This document shows, one piece after another, positions 50,570-58,889 of a stretch of 64,000 nt of DNA (positions are counted from its first letter, which is position 1; each line of letters starts with the position of its first letter). The notes below the pieces were generated by a model. The model worked only from the letters and a program-made list of their open reading frames with translations. It was not told where the DNA came from and made no database searches. Position numbers and translations under genes: made by a program. Source of the stretch: Gammaproteobacteria bacterium (GTDB taxonomy: Bacteria > Pseudomonadota > Gammaproteobacteria > JAJFKO01); assembly GCA_028284465.1 (NCBI GenBank), contig JANQRR010000023.1, positions 1-64,000 on the forward strand, written 5' to 3'.

Positions 50570-51001
50570 TTAATCACCATGCAGAAAGTTTCTGTCGTCA
50601 AGTGCGTTTTTGATGAGCCAATTACGACTATGGATCATCTTCATAATATCCTGCAACAGATCAACCTTTATCTCAGCTTCTTGAGCTTTCAAGTCGATCT
50701 TAAGCAATTCAGAATCGCCGTCAAGAATGTCTTTAATATCTGATTTTAGGATGGTGCGATCCGGCATTTCCCAGCCAAACTGATCAGCAACCTCTTGCGT
50801 TGGATTGATCAGAAATTCGTTCTTCTCTGATCGCATACGCTTGTACAAAAATTTGGCCTTAGCTATCTCTTTACGTGCGTCTATTAGCATCTTGTAGTAC
50901 TTGGCGTGTAATTTTGGGATATCTCTCGACTGATCCCCTAAACCAATCTCATTGATTGGTGCATCATTATTCCATTCATTAATTATATCTTCAGAGTTCA
51001 T
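50570..51001 (-). CDS. uvsY: Recombination mediator UvsY
   Basis: 143 aa. IPKLHAKYYKMLIDARKEIA, then LKSDIKDILDGDSELLKID and HSRNWLIKNALDDRNFL match T4-like UvsY, which loads UvsX recombinase on ssDNA. Lies close to uvsW as in T4, here embedded among small family genes and on the opposite strand from uvsW. Confidence 0.85.
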   Translation of the reverse strand: MNSEDIINEWNNDAPINEIGLGDQSRDIPKLHAKYYKMLIDARKEIAKAKFLYKRMRSEKNEFLINPTQEVADQFGWEMPDRTILKSDIKDILDGDSELLKIDLKAQEAEIKVDLLQDIMKMIHSRNWLIKNALDDRNFLHGD

Positions 51002-51182
51002 GAAATTCCTTCTTTAATTCTTGTTGTATATTGTTTTCAATAATGTAATCAATAGCATACTCTACTTGATTACGCACAATTACCATTGTTCGCGTTTCAT
51101 ATTCTTCGTATATAGGAGCCATCATTAGAGCATGGTTTCTACGGACAATATTTTCTGATAATTTGTTATTCAATTCTATCAT
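50991..51182 (-). CDS. LxxEF-tail family member
   Basis: 63 aa. TRTMVIVRNQVEYAIDYII then tail NNIQQELKKEFHEL; overlaps the uvsY start by 11 nt. Confidence 0.6.
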   Translation of the reverse strand: MIELNNKLSENIVRRNHALMMAPIYEEYETRTMVIVRNQVEYAIDYIIENNIQQELKKEFHEL

Positions 51183-51367
51183 CGAAACTCTGCCCTTAAA
51201 TATTCCAAAATTTCATTCTTTTGATTATAAGCTCTTCTTGGTTGTTTTCCACGAAACCACAAAGGCGGCAAAGCTCTTAATGGTCCTTTCTCAACAGGAA
51301 CATTATACCACAACAATTTTTGTATTTTAATATCCACACGCCTAGACAGATTTTCGATTGAAATCAT
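51179..51367 (-). CDS. LxxEF-tail family member
   Basis: 62 aa, basic, with RVDIKIQKLLWYNVP and tail KNEILEYLRAEFR. Confidence 0.6.
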   Translation of the reverse strand: MISIENLSRRVDIKIQKLLWYNVPVEKGPLRALPPLWFRGKQPRRAYNQKNEILEYLRAEFR

Positions 51368-51548
51368 TTTGTAATTTCTCTGTTACTGGAGCCCACACCC
51401 TTTGATCTGCAATTTCTCTATGTCGAGTAGCATCACTTACTGAATTGCGTACATTATATCTCACAATCTCTTCTAATATACAATTGGGATTCCACCAACA
51501 AACATCTGTCAGTGTTTCTCTTAGTCTTCTATTATGAATAGAACTCAT
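51342..51548 (-). CDS. LxxEF-tail family member
   Basis: 68 aa from ATG 51548, inside the upstream gene's end (longer frame rejected). Tail VWAPVTEKLQNDFNRKSV. Confidence 0.56.
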   Translation of the reverse strand: MSSIHNRRLRETLTDVCWWNPNCILEEIVRYNVRNSVSDATRHREIADQRVWAPVTEKLQNDFNRKSV

Positions 51549-51681
51549 CTTCCAAAGCTCCCTTAATACCAAACAGAATACCATCCACAAGTTCCATGTA
51601 CCAATAAAATTCCTGAGTTGGAGGAACTTCGTCTGTCGGTATATCCCGACTTACTTTACGGACAATTTTGTTTTTCAGCAT
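51532..51681 (-). CDS. LxxEF-tail family member
   Basis: 49 aa, first gene of the minus-strand array, divergent from uvsW. YWYMELVDGILFGIKGALED followed by EFYS. Confidence 0.6.
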   Translation of the reverse strand: MLKNKIVRKVSRDIPTDEVPPTQEFYWYMELVDGILFGIKGALEDEFYS

Positions 51682-51690
51682 ATCAATCTC

Positions 51691-51700
51691 TCTAAATACC
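51691..51700 (+). promoter_or_regulatory. Possible late promoter for uvsW
   Basis: TCTAAATACC about 35 nt upstream of the uvsW start; T4 uvsW is also late-expressed. Confidence 0.45.
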
Positions 51701-51732
51701 TAACGGCCCATAACGCACCAGGAAGGATCATA

Positions 51733-53166
51733 GTGGCTTATAAGGTATTGGTTGGATATTACAATGATGTGCACATGTTCGTAACTTCGAACAACGAAGG
51801 CGTTGAACGAGAATTACGAGACAGATTTTCCTTTTTCGTTCCTGGCTATCGATTCATGCCAGCGTACAAAAGAGGACAGTGGGACGGCAAGATCAAGCTG
51901 TACAATGCACAAACAAAACTGATGTACGTTGGCTTGCTTCAGGAGGCCAAGAAGTTTGCCAAAGATCGGAACTATCAAATCGAGATAGATCCTAAGATTG
52001 CATCAGTTAACCACTACACGATGAAGGATATAGAGGCGTTTGCTGACAGCCTGAACTTACCGTTCGCACCATACGAATATCAGAAGCTATCCGTTCTGAA
52101 AGCCGTGAACGAAAAACGACTAACACTCGTATCCCCAACTGGTTCAGGCAAATCGCTGATTATTTACATGGTAGCACGTCTCCTAAACGTCAAAACGTTA
52201 ATTGTGGTTCCAACTACAAACCTTGTACACCAGATGGCTCAAGACTTCAAGGAGTACGGATACAAAGAAGATTGCCACCTGATCTACTCAGGTAAGGACA
52301 AGGATTTTGATGAAACTATAGGCATCACAACATGGCAGTCAATATACAAGATGCCTAGAAGCTGGTTTGAGCAATTCGATTGTGTGATTGTTGATGAGGT
52401 TCATGGTGCCAAGGCAAAGTCATTGACTGGCATTCTAGAGAAGATGTCACGCACACCACACCGATTCGGTACAACTGGTACGCTCGACGGAACAGAGACA
52501 AATCGATTGGTGATTGAAGGCTTGTTTGGTCCAGTGTTCCAAGTCACCACAACTGACAAGCTCATAAAGACTGAGGTACTAGCAGATTTCACTGTTGAGT
52601 GTTTGTTGCTGAAATGGGATAAACATTTCCCTGATTATACGTATCAAGAAGAAATTGACTGGATTGTTACCAACGACAAGCGCAACAAATTCATCACTCA
52701 ACTGGTGACTAAGAAGGAAGGCAACAATCTCGTACTGGTGAATTTCGTAGAGAAGCATGCTAAGGTGTTACTCGACATGATCAAGAAAAACACCAATCGG
52801 CCAGTCTACTACATACATGGTGGTGTTGATGCAGAAGTAAGAAACGACTATCGAGCTATGATTGAAGAAGAAACTGATGCTATCATTCTTGCTACAACTA
52901 AAGCATTTGCAACTGGAACTAATATCAAGAAACTGAACAATATATTTTTCTGTCATCCAAGTAAAGCTAGAATAACTACATTACAAGCTATTGGACGAGT
53001 ACTTAGGAGATCTGAAGTAAAGACTAATGCTAAACTGTACGACATTGTTGATGACTTGAGTATTGAAAAAAGTCTGAACTTCAGTATGAGACATTTCTTG
53101 GAAAGACTGAAGATCTACAAGTCTGAAAAATTTCCTTATAAGATAACAAAGGTAGGATACAAATGA
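51733..53166 (+). CDS. uvsW: Helicase UvsW
   Basis: 477 aa from GTG with GGAAGGATC upstream. Walker A SPTGSGKS at 134-141, DEVH box VIVDEVHGAK near 220, and helicase motif VI TLQAIGRVLRRSE. Superfamily 2 ATPase that remodels branched DNA and shifts T4 from origin- to recombination-dependent replication. N-terminal YKRGQWDGKIKLYN is the UvsW DNA-binding region. Confidence 0.93.
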   Translation: MAYKVLVGYYNDVHMFVTSNNEGVERELRDRFSFFVPGYRFMPAYKRGQWDGKIKLYNAQTKLMYVGLLQEAKKFAKDRNYQIEIDPKIASVNHYTMKDIEAFADSLNLPFAPYEYQKLSVLKAVNEKRLTLVSPTGSGKSLIIYMVARLLNVKTLIVVPTTNLVHQMAQDFKEYGYKEDCHLIYSGKDKDFDETIGITTWQSIYKMPRSWFEQFDCVIVDEVHGAKAKSLTGILEKMSRTPHRFGTTGTLDGTETNRLVIEGLFGPVFQVTTTDKLIKTEVLADFTVECLLLKWDKHFPDYTYQEEIDWIVTNDKRNKFITQLVTKKEGNNLVLVNFVEKHAKVLLDMIKKNTNRPVYYIHGGVDAEVRNDYRAMIEEETDAIILATTKAFATGTNIKKLNNIFFCHPSKARITTLQAIGRVLRRSEVKTNAKLYDIVDDLSIEKSLNFSMRHFLERLKIYKSEKFPYKITKVGYK

Positions 53167-53555
53167 GCGAAATTAAGCATATCCGACTGATCAATGGTGA
53201 TGAAATCTTTGGTTCTATAGTGTTGGAAGAAGATAATCAAATAACTGTAGGACTACCACTAGTAGCAACTGATGTATTAACACCTGATGGAAGAGAAGCT
53301 ACTTCACTTGTACCATACTTACCATTTGTTGATACTGACAAGAATCATTGTGTACTGAAGAATAACATGATCATTACTTGCACAGACGTACATGATGCAG
53401 TAGAAGATCATTACAACCTATCGTTGCATTACGTAGAAAAATCAACTGATAGGAGAATTCAAGAAATTGAAGAGATCAACCAATACATGAGAGAATCCAT
53501 TGTTCTCAATGAGATAGAAGAGGATGAAGATCTAATTTCTGTAGCATTACACTAA
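53163..53555 (+). CDS. Small Sm-like hypothetical protein
   Basis: 130 aa, ATGA overlap with uvsW. IKHIRLINGDEIFGSIVLEE looks like an Sm-type beta strand pair; C-terminal 40 residues acidic and helical. A conserved neighbour of uvsW in some T4-like phages as far as I recall. Function unknown. Confidence 0.65.
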   Translation: MSEIKHIRLINGDEIFGSIVLEEDNQITVGLPLVATDVLTPDGREATSLVPYLPFVDTDKNHCVLKNNMIITCTDVHDAVEDHYNLSLHYVEKSTDRRIQEIEEINQYMRESIVLNEIEEDEDLISVALH

Positions 53556-53583
53556 AAAAGTTCAAAAAATGTCAAAAAAGTGG

Positions 53584-53612
53584 TTGACAGCGAAATTTGA
53601 AATTTGTATAAT
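53584..53612 (+). promoter_or_regulatory. Perfect consensus sigma-70 promoter
   Basis: TTGACA (53584-53589), exactly 17 nt, TATAAT (53607-53612). It fires on the plus strand into about 1.1 kb of minus-strand genes before the first plus-strand gene (gp55, 54745), so either it makes a long antisense leader for the gp55 operon or a shorter RNA. Confidence 0.85.
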
Positions 53613-53651
53613 GAACTTAGGAACACAATTAGTGCGTCACTTGTGAACAGA

Positions 53652-53849
53652 TCACGATAGATCAGTGAACCAATAGTCACTGCTGATATCCATTAGCAAC
53701 TGGTCATATGCCAGATTACTTACTTGAAATATTTCTGGTAGTGTTTCAGATAATGTTACATCACTAGTATTTCTAATGTTTCTAGCTAGTTCACGTTCTA
53801 GTTTTTCAACTATATGTTCGTTTTTTAATTCATAAGTTAGTTCATCCAT
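53652..53849 (-). CDS. LxxEF-tail family member, diverged
   Basis: 65 aa. Shares SNLAYDQLL with SNLSYDQIY of the next gene upstream, so the two are duplicates, but it ends LMDISSDYWFTDLS without EF. Confidence 0.55.
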   Translation of the reverse strand: MDELTYELKNEHIVEKLERELARNIRNTSDVTLSETLPEIFQVSNLAYDQLLMDISSDYWFTDLS

Positions 53850-54015
53850 TAGTTTGTTCCTTTAGTTCATTTCTTAAAGTTGCATATATTTGATCATAAG
53901 ATAAATTACTAATTCGTATCTTATTAGATAATCTAGTTCTATAATCTGAATTACCTATAATACCTAATATATCACCTTCTAGAATTTCATATATATTATT
54001 ACCTAGTTTTTCCAT
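53842..54015 (-). CDS. LxxEF-tail family member
   Basis: 57 aa, very A+T-rich. IRISNLSYDQIYATLRNELK at the tail. Three nt overlap with the downstream start. Confidence 0.58.
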   Translation of the reverse strand: MEKLGNNIYEILEGDILGIIGNSDYRTRLSNKIRISNLSYDQIYATLRNELKEQTNG

Positions 54016-54019
54016 TAGT

Positions 54020-54175
54020 TCAATCCTCTAGTTCTTCTTTTAGTGCATCAACTAGTGAATCAAATAACATTACATTAACTTTAATATATAAACCTAATAT
54101 TGCTCTAACGTGTCCACTAGGTGTTAGATCATTCACTAGTTTTCTTTCTAGTTCATGTAATATTATACGTTGCAT
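54020..54175 (-). CDS. LxxEF-tail family member
   Basis: 51 aa. ILGLYIKVNVMLFDSLVDAL then KEELED. Confidence 0.56.
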   Translation of the reverse strand: MQRIILHELERKLVNDLTPSGHVRAILGLYIKVNVMLFDSLVDALKEELED

Positions 54176-54190
54176 TAGTTCACTCCAAAG

Positions 54191-54391
54191 TTAATTGCAC
54201 GATGGTTGCTTGCTGCTAAAACCATTCATGAAATCATCACGAATAGCAGAAGTAATGTTGAATTGGACATCACTTGGCAAATTACGTAAACCCCTAAGAG
54301 GCAAATCATCAATGTTAGTGGCAAACAATGCTTTACCTACATAGAATTGTACCGTTGCACTTATTCGAAGTTTGAAATCAAGACTCGACAT
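54191..54391 (-). CDS. LxxEF-tail family member
   Basis: 66 aa. Clear strand SLDFKLRISATVQFYVGKAL followed by tail QFNITSAIRDDFMNGF. Confidence 0.6.
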   Translation of the reverse strand: MSSLDFKLRISATVQFYVGKALFATNIDDLPLRGLRNLPSDVQFNITSAIRDDFMNGFSSKQPSCN

Positions 54392-54554
54392 AGAATTCTT
54401 CCCTCAGTGCAATTTGAATTCGATCACTGTCATAAGTAGTGAAGTGTTGATATAATCCATTTACCTTTAACCGTGGATGTACAATATTGTACAATTCTCT
54501 TATAATATTACTGTTGCAATAAGTAATAACTTTTTGTTTAAGTATGTATCTCAT
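54378..54554 (-). CDS. LxxEF-tail family member
   Basis: 58 aa. RYILKQKVITYCNSNIIREL, tail RIQIALREEFYVES. Confidence 0.6.
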   Translation of the reverse strand: MRYILKQKVITYCNSNIIRELYNIVHPRLKVNGLYQHFTTYDSDRIQIALREEFYVES

Positions 54555-54718
54555 CGTTCGAACTCTTGCAGTAATTGATTTACTATGGTATGGTGTTTTG
54601 TTCTATTTTGAAGTGCTCCAGGTATCCCTGTATCTGGCAAATTACACTCAAAACACATGTCTATGCAGTCTTGTTCTGTTTTGTAGTAAATAGCACGAGC
54701 GAAAGCATTCAAAATCAT
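54551..54718 (-). CDS. LxxEF-tail family member
   Basis: 55 aa with a CxxxxxCFEC cluster and tail TIVNQLLQEFER. First gene of its minus-strand array, divergent from gp55; ATGA overlap with the next. Confidence 0.6.
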   Translation of the reverse strand: MILNAFARAIYYKTEQDCIDMCFECNLPDTGIPGALQNRTKHHTIVNQLLQEFER

Positions 54719-54744
54719 ATCAATTCTTTCTTGTTAGGAGATCC

Positions 54745-55317
54745 ATGAAGAAAAAGACCAAGTACTATATCAACAACGATCAGTTCTATGAAGCATTGGT
54801 GGATTTTCTTCAGAAATGTGATGAAGCAGATGCCAATGGAGTGGAGATCCCCAGAGTACCAGAATTCATTGGTGAATGCTTCTTACTCTTGGCTAAGAAC
54901 ATTGCAAAGGCCCCGAATTGGTCACGCTATCCCTTCATTGAAGACATGCAGATGGACGCTGCACTCAACTGTCTTAAGTACATACGCAATTTCAAACCTA
55001 CCCGCATAGATGCAGAAACCGGCAAGATTGTCAAGTCTAGACCCTTCAGCTATTTCACTCAGTACGTCCACAACACCTACAAACAGACCATCAAAGAAGA
55101 AAAGAAGAACTTGTACAAGCGATACAAGACGTATCAGTCGTTCCAGATCGAGGTTCAGCTTTCTGGTGAAGTAGGGGCTTGTCCACCAGAGCAAAATGAG
55201 ATAAGCAACAAGTACATAGAACACTACGAGGAATCGATTGAGCGTGAGAAGCAGCGGAAACGTGAGAACCGCAGTAAGAACACGAACTCAATCAGCAACT
55301 TCTTTGAGGATGACTAA
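54745..55317 (+). CDS. 55: Late transcription sigma factor gp55
   Basis: 190 aa; TAGGAGATCC before ATG. IGECFLLLAKNIAKAPNWSR, DMQMDAALNCLKYIRNF and SYFTQYVHNTYKQTIKEEKK match T4 gp55 (sigma-2-like core). It directs host RNA polymerase to TATAAATA-type late promoters. The end SISNFFEDD is the acidic-hydrophobic tail by which gp55 binds the sliding clamp. Confidence 0.92.
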   Translation: MKKKTKYYINNDQFYEALVDFLQKCDEADANGVEIPRVPEFIGECFLLLAKNIAKAPNWSRYPFIEDMQMDAALNCLKYIRNFKPTRIDAETGKIVKSRPFSYFTQYVHNTYKQTIKEEKKNLYKRYKTYQSFQIEVQLSGEVGACPPEQNEISNKYIEHYEESIEREKQRKRENRSKNTNSISNFFEDD

Positions 55318-55505
55318 TGCGAACATTAAGTAGAACTGTAGATAAAGTTAGATATCGATTAGAAGATGTTCCAGTGGAAAGATGCTTTAATATGGCCTTT
55401 GAACAGAATAAAGATACTATGTTCAATGGAGAACACAAAAAATTAAATAATATGTTTTCTTCCATGTATAGATATCTAATAAATGTGGAATTCAATGATG
55501 TTTAG
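55317..55505 (+). CDS. LxxEF-tail family member, diverged
   Basis: 62 aa, TAATG overlap with gp55. Basic N-terminus (RTLSRTVDKVRYRLEDVPVE) and tail MYRYLINVEFNDV. First of seven family genes in a row after gp55. Confidence 0.55.
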   Translation: MRTLSRTVDKVRYRLEDVPVERCFNMAFEQNKDTMFNGEHKKLNNMFSSMYRYLINVEFNDV

Positions 55506-55701
55506 AAATTCATTTGCTCAAGCAATAGAAGATAAGGGTGATCTTGGTGCAATTGATCGAGTTTGGAAATTGGTTTCAATACTAAGAAGCCAAGAGCCTT
55601 TTAGTCAGGGTAATGATGATGAAGGTAACACACCGCATCAAATAGGTGTATACTCACAATTAGAGGAAGAGTTTGATGCTGCGATCTTCCGTGAAAGCTA
55701 G
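55498..55701 (+). CDS. LxxEF-tail family member
   Basis: 67 aa from ATG 55498 (55483 also possible). Tail IGVYSQLEEEFDAAIFRES. Confidence 0.57.
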   Translation: MFRNSFAQAIEDKGDLGAIDRVWKLVSILRSQEPFSQGNDDEGNTPHQIGVYSQLEEEFDAAIFRES

Positions 55702-55849
55702 AATAGAATATCGTGCATATCCTGGTAGTGTACATGGCGATGGTTACTGTCATTATAAAGTAATGGTAACTGTAAGTGCTGTGTTTTCTGAGTTGCCATA
55801 TACTAGTTATGCAATTGAAGAGGCTTTGCAATATGAGTTTAGTATATAG
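55676..55849 (+). CDS. LxxEF-tail family member
   Basis: 57 aa. Strand region CHYKVMVTVSAVFSELP, tail SYAIEEALQYEFSI. Overlaps both neighbours. Confidence 0.58.
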   Translation: MLRSSVKARIEYRAYPGSVHGDGYCHYKVMVTVSAVFSELPYTSYAIEEALQYEFSI

Positions 55850-56048
55850 AAGTTTTAGATTCAAAATGGAATGTGTGATTGATGATAATGCTATTAATAA
55901 ATTAGCGAAATCAAATCTGTCAAATCTTTGTGATGAATTCATTGATGATGGTTTGACATCTTGGTATGCTATTAGGGATTTGTTGGAAGATGAATTCGAA
56001 GCTGAGCAAAAGAGTGAAGATCTTAATCGACGACAAAATCGTCGGTGA
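55833..56048 (+). CDS. LxxEF-tail family member
   Basis: 71 aa from ATG 55833. Strand YRSFRFKMECVIDDN, tail WYAIRDLLEDEFEAEQ and a short basic end. Confidence 0.6.
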   Translation: MSLVYRSFRFKMECVIDDNAINKLAKSNLSNLCDEFIDDGLTSWYAIRDLLEDEFEAEQKSEDLNRRQNRR

Positions 56049-56184
56049 TCCTATTCATGAATGTGCATTTGAATCTGATGAAATAGTTGAACCTAACGTT
56101 TATAGAATGTTAGTGTTGCCAGATATGTTGAAAGTTGATAATATTCGAGACGCGTTAAGGGAAGAGTTTGAAGATGGAGATTAA
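55990..56184 (+). CDS. LxxEF-tail family member
   Basis: 64 aa if started at ATG 55990; a GTG eight codons later is an alternative. Tail DNIRDALREEFEDGD, one of the best matches. Confidence 0.58.
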   Translation: MNSKLSKRVKILIDDKIVGDPIHECAFESDEIVEPNVYRMLVLPDMLKVDNIRDALREEFEDGD

Positions 56185-56356
56185 GCGTGAAGAATTGCTG
56201 GCAGACATAGAAGGTGCTATAGATTCAGATTCAATGACTGAGTTGATCATTATGTACAAAATGGATCTTTATGATCGCCTTCAGAGAGAAACACTCACTG
56301 GTCTTTGGGCTGCTATAGAAAGACACTTGAAAAGAGAATTCGATGAGAACGAATAG
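56174..56356 (+). CDS. LxxEF-tail family member
   Basis: 60 aa from ATG 56174. Tail LWAAIERHLKREFDENE. Confidence 0.58.
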   Translation: MEIKREELLADIEGAIDSDSMTELIIMYKMDLYDRLQRETLTGLWAAIERHLKREFDENE

Positions 56357-56516
56357 ACTTAGACTGGTAAAGGGACCAGAAGGTGCATGGATAGAGCAGT
56401 TGTGGAAATTGCCAAATAATAAAGAAGAATGGCGTACACTTGAAATTGTTCAGGCACACGAAGTCTATCCTGATAAGTATGAAGATCCAAAGAAGAAGGC
56501 GCGATTCAAATGGTAA
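56343..56516 (+). CDS. Small basic hypothetical protein
   Basis: 57 aa, overlapping the genes on both sides. No LxxEF tail: ends DPKKKARFKW. Trp-rich (four), with WIEQLWKLPNNKEEWRTLEI; might be a small nucleic-acid binder. Confidence 0.55.
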   Translation: MRTNRLRLVKGPEGAWIEQLWKLPNNKEEWRTLEIVQAHEVYPDKYEDPKKKARFKW

Positions 56517-56704
56517 GTAGTGATTTCAGACAATTGATAGAACAAAAAGCAGATGATCATGCTATTATTGCTTCTCGACGAATTCATTATTTTACACATT
56601 GTAATATTAAAGATAAATTTGATGCTATGAATATAATGCATGTATACGAGGCAGTTCGTCAAACACTTCGAAAGGAATTGAATGAAGATAGCATTTCTCT
56701 GTGA
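56510..56704 (+). CDS. LxxEF-tail family member
   Basis: 64 aa. SRRIHYFTHCNIKDKFDAMN, tail VYEAVRQTLRKELNEDS. Overlaps the gp47 start by 23 nt. Confidence 0.58.
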   Translation: MVSSDFRQLIEQKADDHAIIASRRIHYFTHCNIKDKFDAMNIMHVYEAVRQTLRKELNEDSISL

Positions 56705-57725
56705 CACACATTGGGGCGCAAGAGGCGACCACAAAGAATTACGCCAGTCAATGGCGGATTTTCACGATGACATTTTCTTTCCAGAAATTGAAGATCGCGG
56801 TGTTGAGTACATAATCCACCTTGGCGATCTAGTTGATCGTAGAAAATACATCAATTTCCAAACACTCAGCATGATGAATCATCACTTCATCAATCGAATC
56901 AAGATTCCGATGGACATCATTGCTGGCAATCACGACACATATTATAAGAACCATAGCCACGTCAATGCATTGAACACGTTGCTAGACGACAAAAATTATC
57001 AAATCGTTAAGTACATCAATCCAGCTGAAACCGAAATTGATGGTATTAAGTTTCTGTATCTGCCATGGATCAATGAGCTGAATGCAGATCAGACAGCCGA
57101 TTTGATGGCGAATAGTGATGCGTCAATTGTTATGGGTCACCTTGAAATTGCTGGATTTCAGATGATTCGAGGCATGTTGTGCCCACATGGCCTAGACTTT
57201 AAATCTTTCCGAAGATTCGCAAAAGTTTATACTGGTCATTTCCACATAAAATCTAGCCGTGATAACATCACTTATTTGGGTTCTCCGTATGCCATGAATT
57301 GGTCGGAGGCTGAAGATCCACATGGATTTCATATCTTTGATACCAAAACTCTTGAACTAGAGTATATCGAGAATCCGCATAGTATGTTCGTCAAGCTTTT
57401 CTACGATAAAGACACAAGCCATACAGATATTCCAGATGTTTCAAAAAAATGGGTGAAGTTAATCGTGAAGGAAAAGCCTGACGCATACGTGTTTGATAAT
57501 TACGTTAAGGCTTTGCACGATCAAGATCCTTATGAGATGCGTGTTGTGGAACCCATTACGCAAGTTAGTGAAGACATTGTTGTGTCAGAAGCGGACGACA
57601 CAAACGTGATCATAGATAAGACAATAGAAGCTCGTCTTGATTTGGATAAGGATCAGCGAGAAGAATTGAAACGTATTATGGCTGGTCTGTACCGAGAAGC
57701 CTCAGATTTGATTGTGGAGCGATGA
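56682..57725 (+). CDS. 47: Recombination endonuclease subunit gp47 (Mre11-like)
   Basis: 347 aa. Phosphoesterase motifs in order: FLCDTHWG, IIHLGDLVDRR, AGNHDTYY, IVMGHLEI and YTGHFHI, which bind two metals. Works with gp46 to resect DNA ends for recombination-dependent replication. The ATG is preceded by AAAGGAA. Confidence 0.95.
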   Translation: MKIAFLCDTHWGARGDHKELRQSMADFHDDIFFPEIEDRGVEYIIHLGDLVDRRKYINFQTLSMMNHHFINRIKIPMDIIAGNHDTYYKNHSHVNALNTLLDDKNYQIVKYINPAETEIDGIKFLYLPWINELNADQTADLMANSDASIVMGHLEIAGFQMIRGMLCPHGLDFKSFRRFAKVYTGHFHIKSSRDNITYLGSPYAMNWSEAEDPHGFHIFDTKTLELEYIENPHSMFVKLFYDKDTSHTDIPDVSKKWVKLIVKEKPDAYVFDNYVKALHDQDPYEMRVVEPITQVSEDIVVSEADDTNVIIDKTIEARLDLDKDQREELKRIMAGLYREASDLIVER

Positions 57726-58171
57726 CGACAAAAAAATTACATGAGTTTAGAACGTATTACGTGATGGATGATTTTCAAGTTGCTGCTTATGATTCAACTC
57801 AAATGGCAGAAGTAACAAAAGCAATATATGATAATCTAGCACGTAAAATGTCAGAAATGTTGGTTCAAGAAAGTATGATTGCGTTTGAGCAGGATTATGA
57901 CATGGTGAATGCGCAACGAAGATTTATTGGAAAGCTCGACATCAAGAAAATCAGAGAAGCTTTGCCACCAGCTATGACAAGTTCTGGTGTGGGAATTGGG
58001 ACAATGACGCCATCTTACACTAGCACTACATTACCGTTTTATAAGCAACCTGATGAGGAATGGGTTGACGATGAACCATATGAAGATGATAATTTTGAAA
58101 GTGAAGAAATGACTGCATTGCAGAGAAATCTTAACGAAATATTAGAAAGGAAAAAGAATGAAGCTAAATGA
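57722..58171 (+). CDS. Hypothetical protein between gp47 and gp46
   Basis: 149 aa, ATGA overlap with gp47. FRTYYVMDDFQVAAYDSTQM, then helical and a strongly acidic C-terminal part. No domain recognised. The strand-plus-helix start (FQVAAYDS ... VTKAIYDNLARKM) resembles the small family, possibly a distant longer relative. Confidence 0.6.
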   Translation: MTTKKLHEFRTYYVMDDFQVAAYDSTQMAEVTKAIYDNLARKMSEMLVQESMIAFEQDYDMVNAQRRFIGKLDIKKIREALPPAMTSSGVGIGTMTPSYTSTTLPFYKQPDEEWVDDEPYEDDNFESEEMTALQRNLNEILERKKNEAK

Positions 58172-58469
58172 ATTTCGGGCATGGCTCGATGGATTTACTC
58201 ACTCAATCAAAGAAGCACCAACGCCGCAACAGTGGCTTCAAATCAAAGAAAAGCTTGACAACATCAATCCCGATCAGGTAGTAGAGTATCTACCTTATTA
58301 TACACATCCAGTTAATACTTGGCCAAAATGGTACGTGTCACATTACTCTACAGGAACATCTGATGCAGCAAGCCAATACAAATCAGCAATCACTTCCGAT
58401 ATCACTGACGGAACAACGACCACTAGTAGCGTTAGACTTTCTGGGGGGCAATTGTCCGGTACAAGCTGA
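58158..58469 (+). CDS. Conserved small phage protein
   Basis: 103 aa. N-terminus LNEFRAWLDGFTHSIKEAPT then QQWLQIKEKLD is a pattern often seen in phages of alphaproteobacteria. C-terminal part is Ser/Thr-rich. Function unknown. Confidence 0.65.
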   Translation: MKLNEFRAWLDGFTHSIKEAPTPQQWLQIKEKLDNINPDQVVEYLPYYTHPVNTWPKWYVSHYSTGTSDAASQYKSAITSDITDGTTTTSSVRLSGGQLSGTS

Positions 58470-58725
58470 AGGAACAATTCTCGGTAAGCGATTCTATTTT
58501 AGGGCCAGGGGTGAGCACTGGTCCATAGAAATTCATCCAACTGCCAAAGGTGAGTATACAGATTGGCCATCGACACAGATTGTGAATGGTCTGGCTTCTG
58601 GTACGTGGTACTATGATGAGCCTTACGGAACTTGGCCAGATGCAGGTTGGATGCCACAAAAAGATGCTGTAGAATGCATTAATCGTGCAGCCAAAATGTA
58701 TCAGGATGAAATGAACAGCTTATGA
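58363..58725 (+). CDS. Conserved phage protein with GGNCPVQAEG motif
   Basis: 120 aa. GGNCPVQAEGTILGKRFYFR and the following HWSIEIHP and MPQKDAVECINRAA segments look like a conserved phage domain. The listed ATG overlaps the previous gene by 107 nt; the true start may be further in, but no better codon is visible. Confidence 0.6.
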   Translation: MQQANTNQQSLPISLTEQRPLVALDFLGGNCPVQAEGTILGKRFYFRARGEHWSIEIHPTAKGEYTDWPSTQIVNGLASGTWYYDEPYGTWPDAGWMPQKDAVECINRAAKMYQDEMNSL

Positions 58726-58889
58726 TGATGAACTTTGAAGTTACTCAAAAAGTGTATATTGGTCCATTGCATGCAACGTATGAAAATTTACAAGAACATG
58801 GAGCTTGGTATAACTACTTTGTACCGATAAGTATTTGGTCAATAACAAATCAAATTGAAGCTGAAGTGAAAAAAGAGTTTGAATGTTAA
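58722..58889 (+). CDS. LxxEF-tail family member
   Basis: 55 aa, beginning with three consecutive ATG codons. Beta strand NFEVTQKVYIG, tail ITNQIEAEVKKEFEC. Overlaps the gp46 start by 7 nt. Confidence 0.58.
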   Translation: MMMNFEVTQKVYIGPLHATYENLQEHGAWYNYFVPISIWSITNQIEAEVKKEFEC

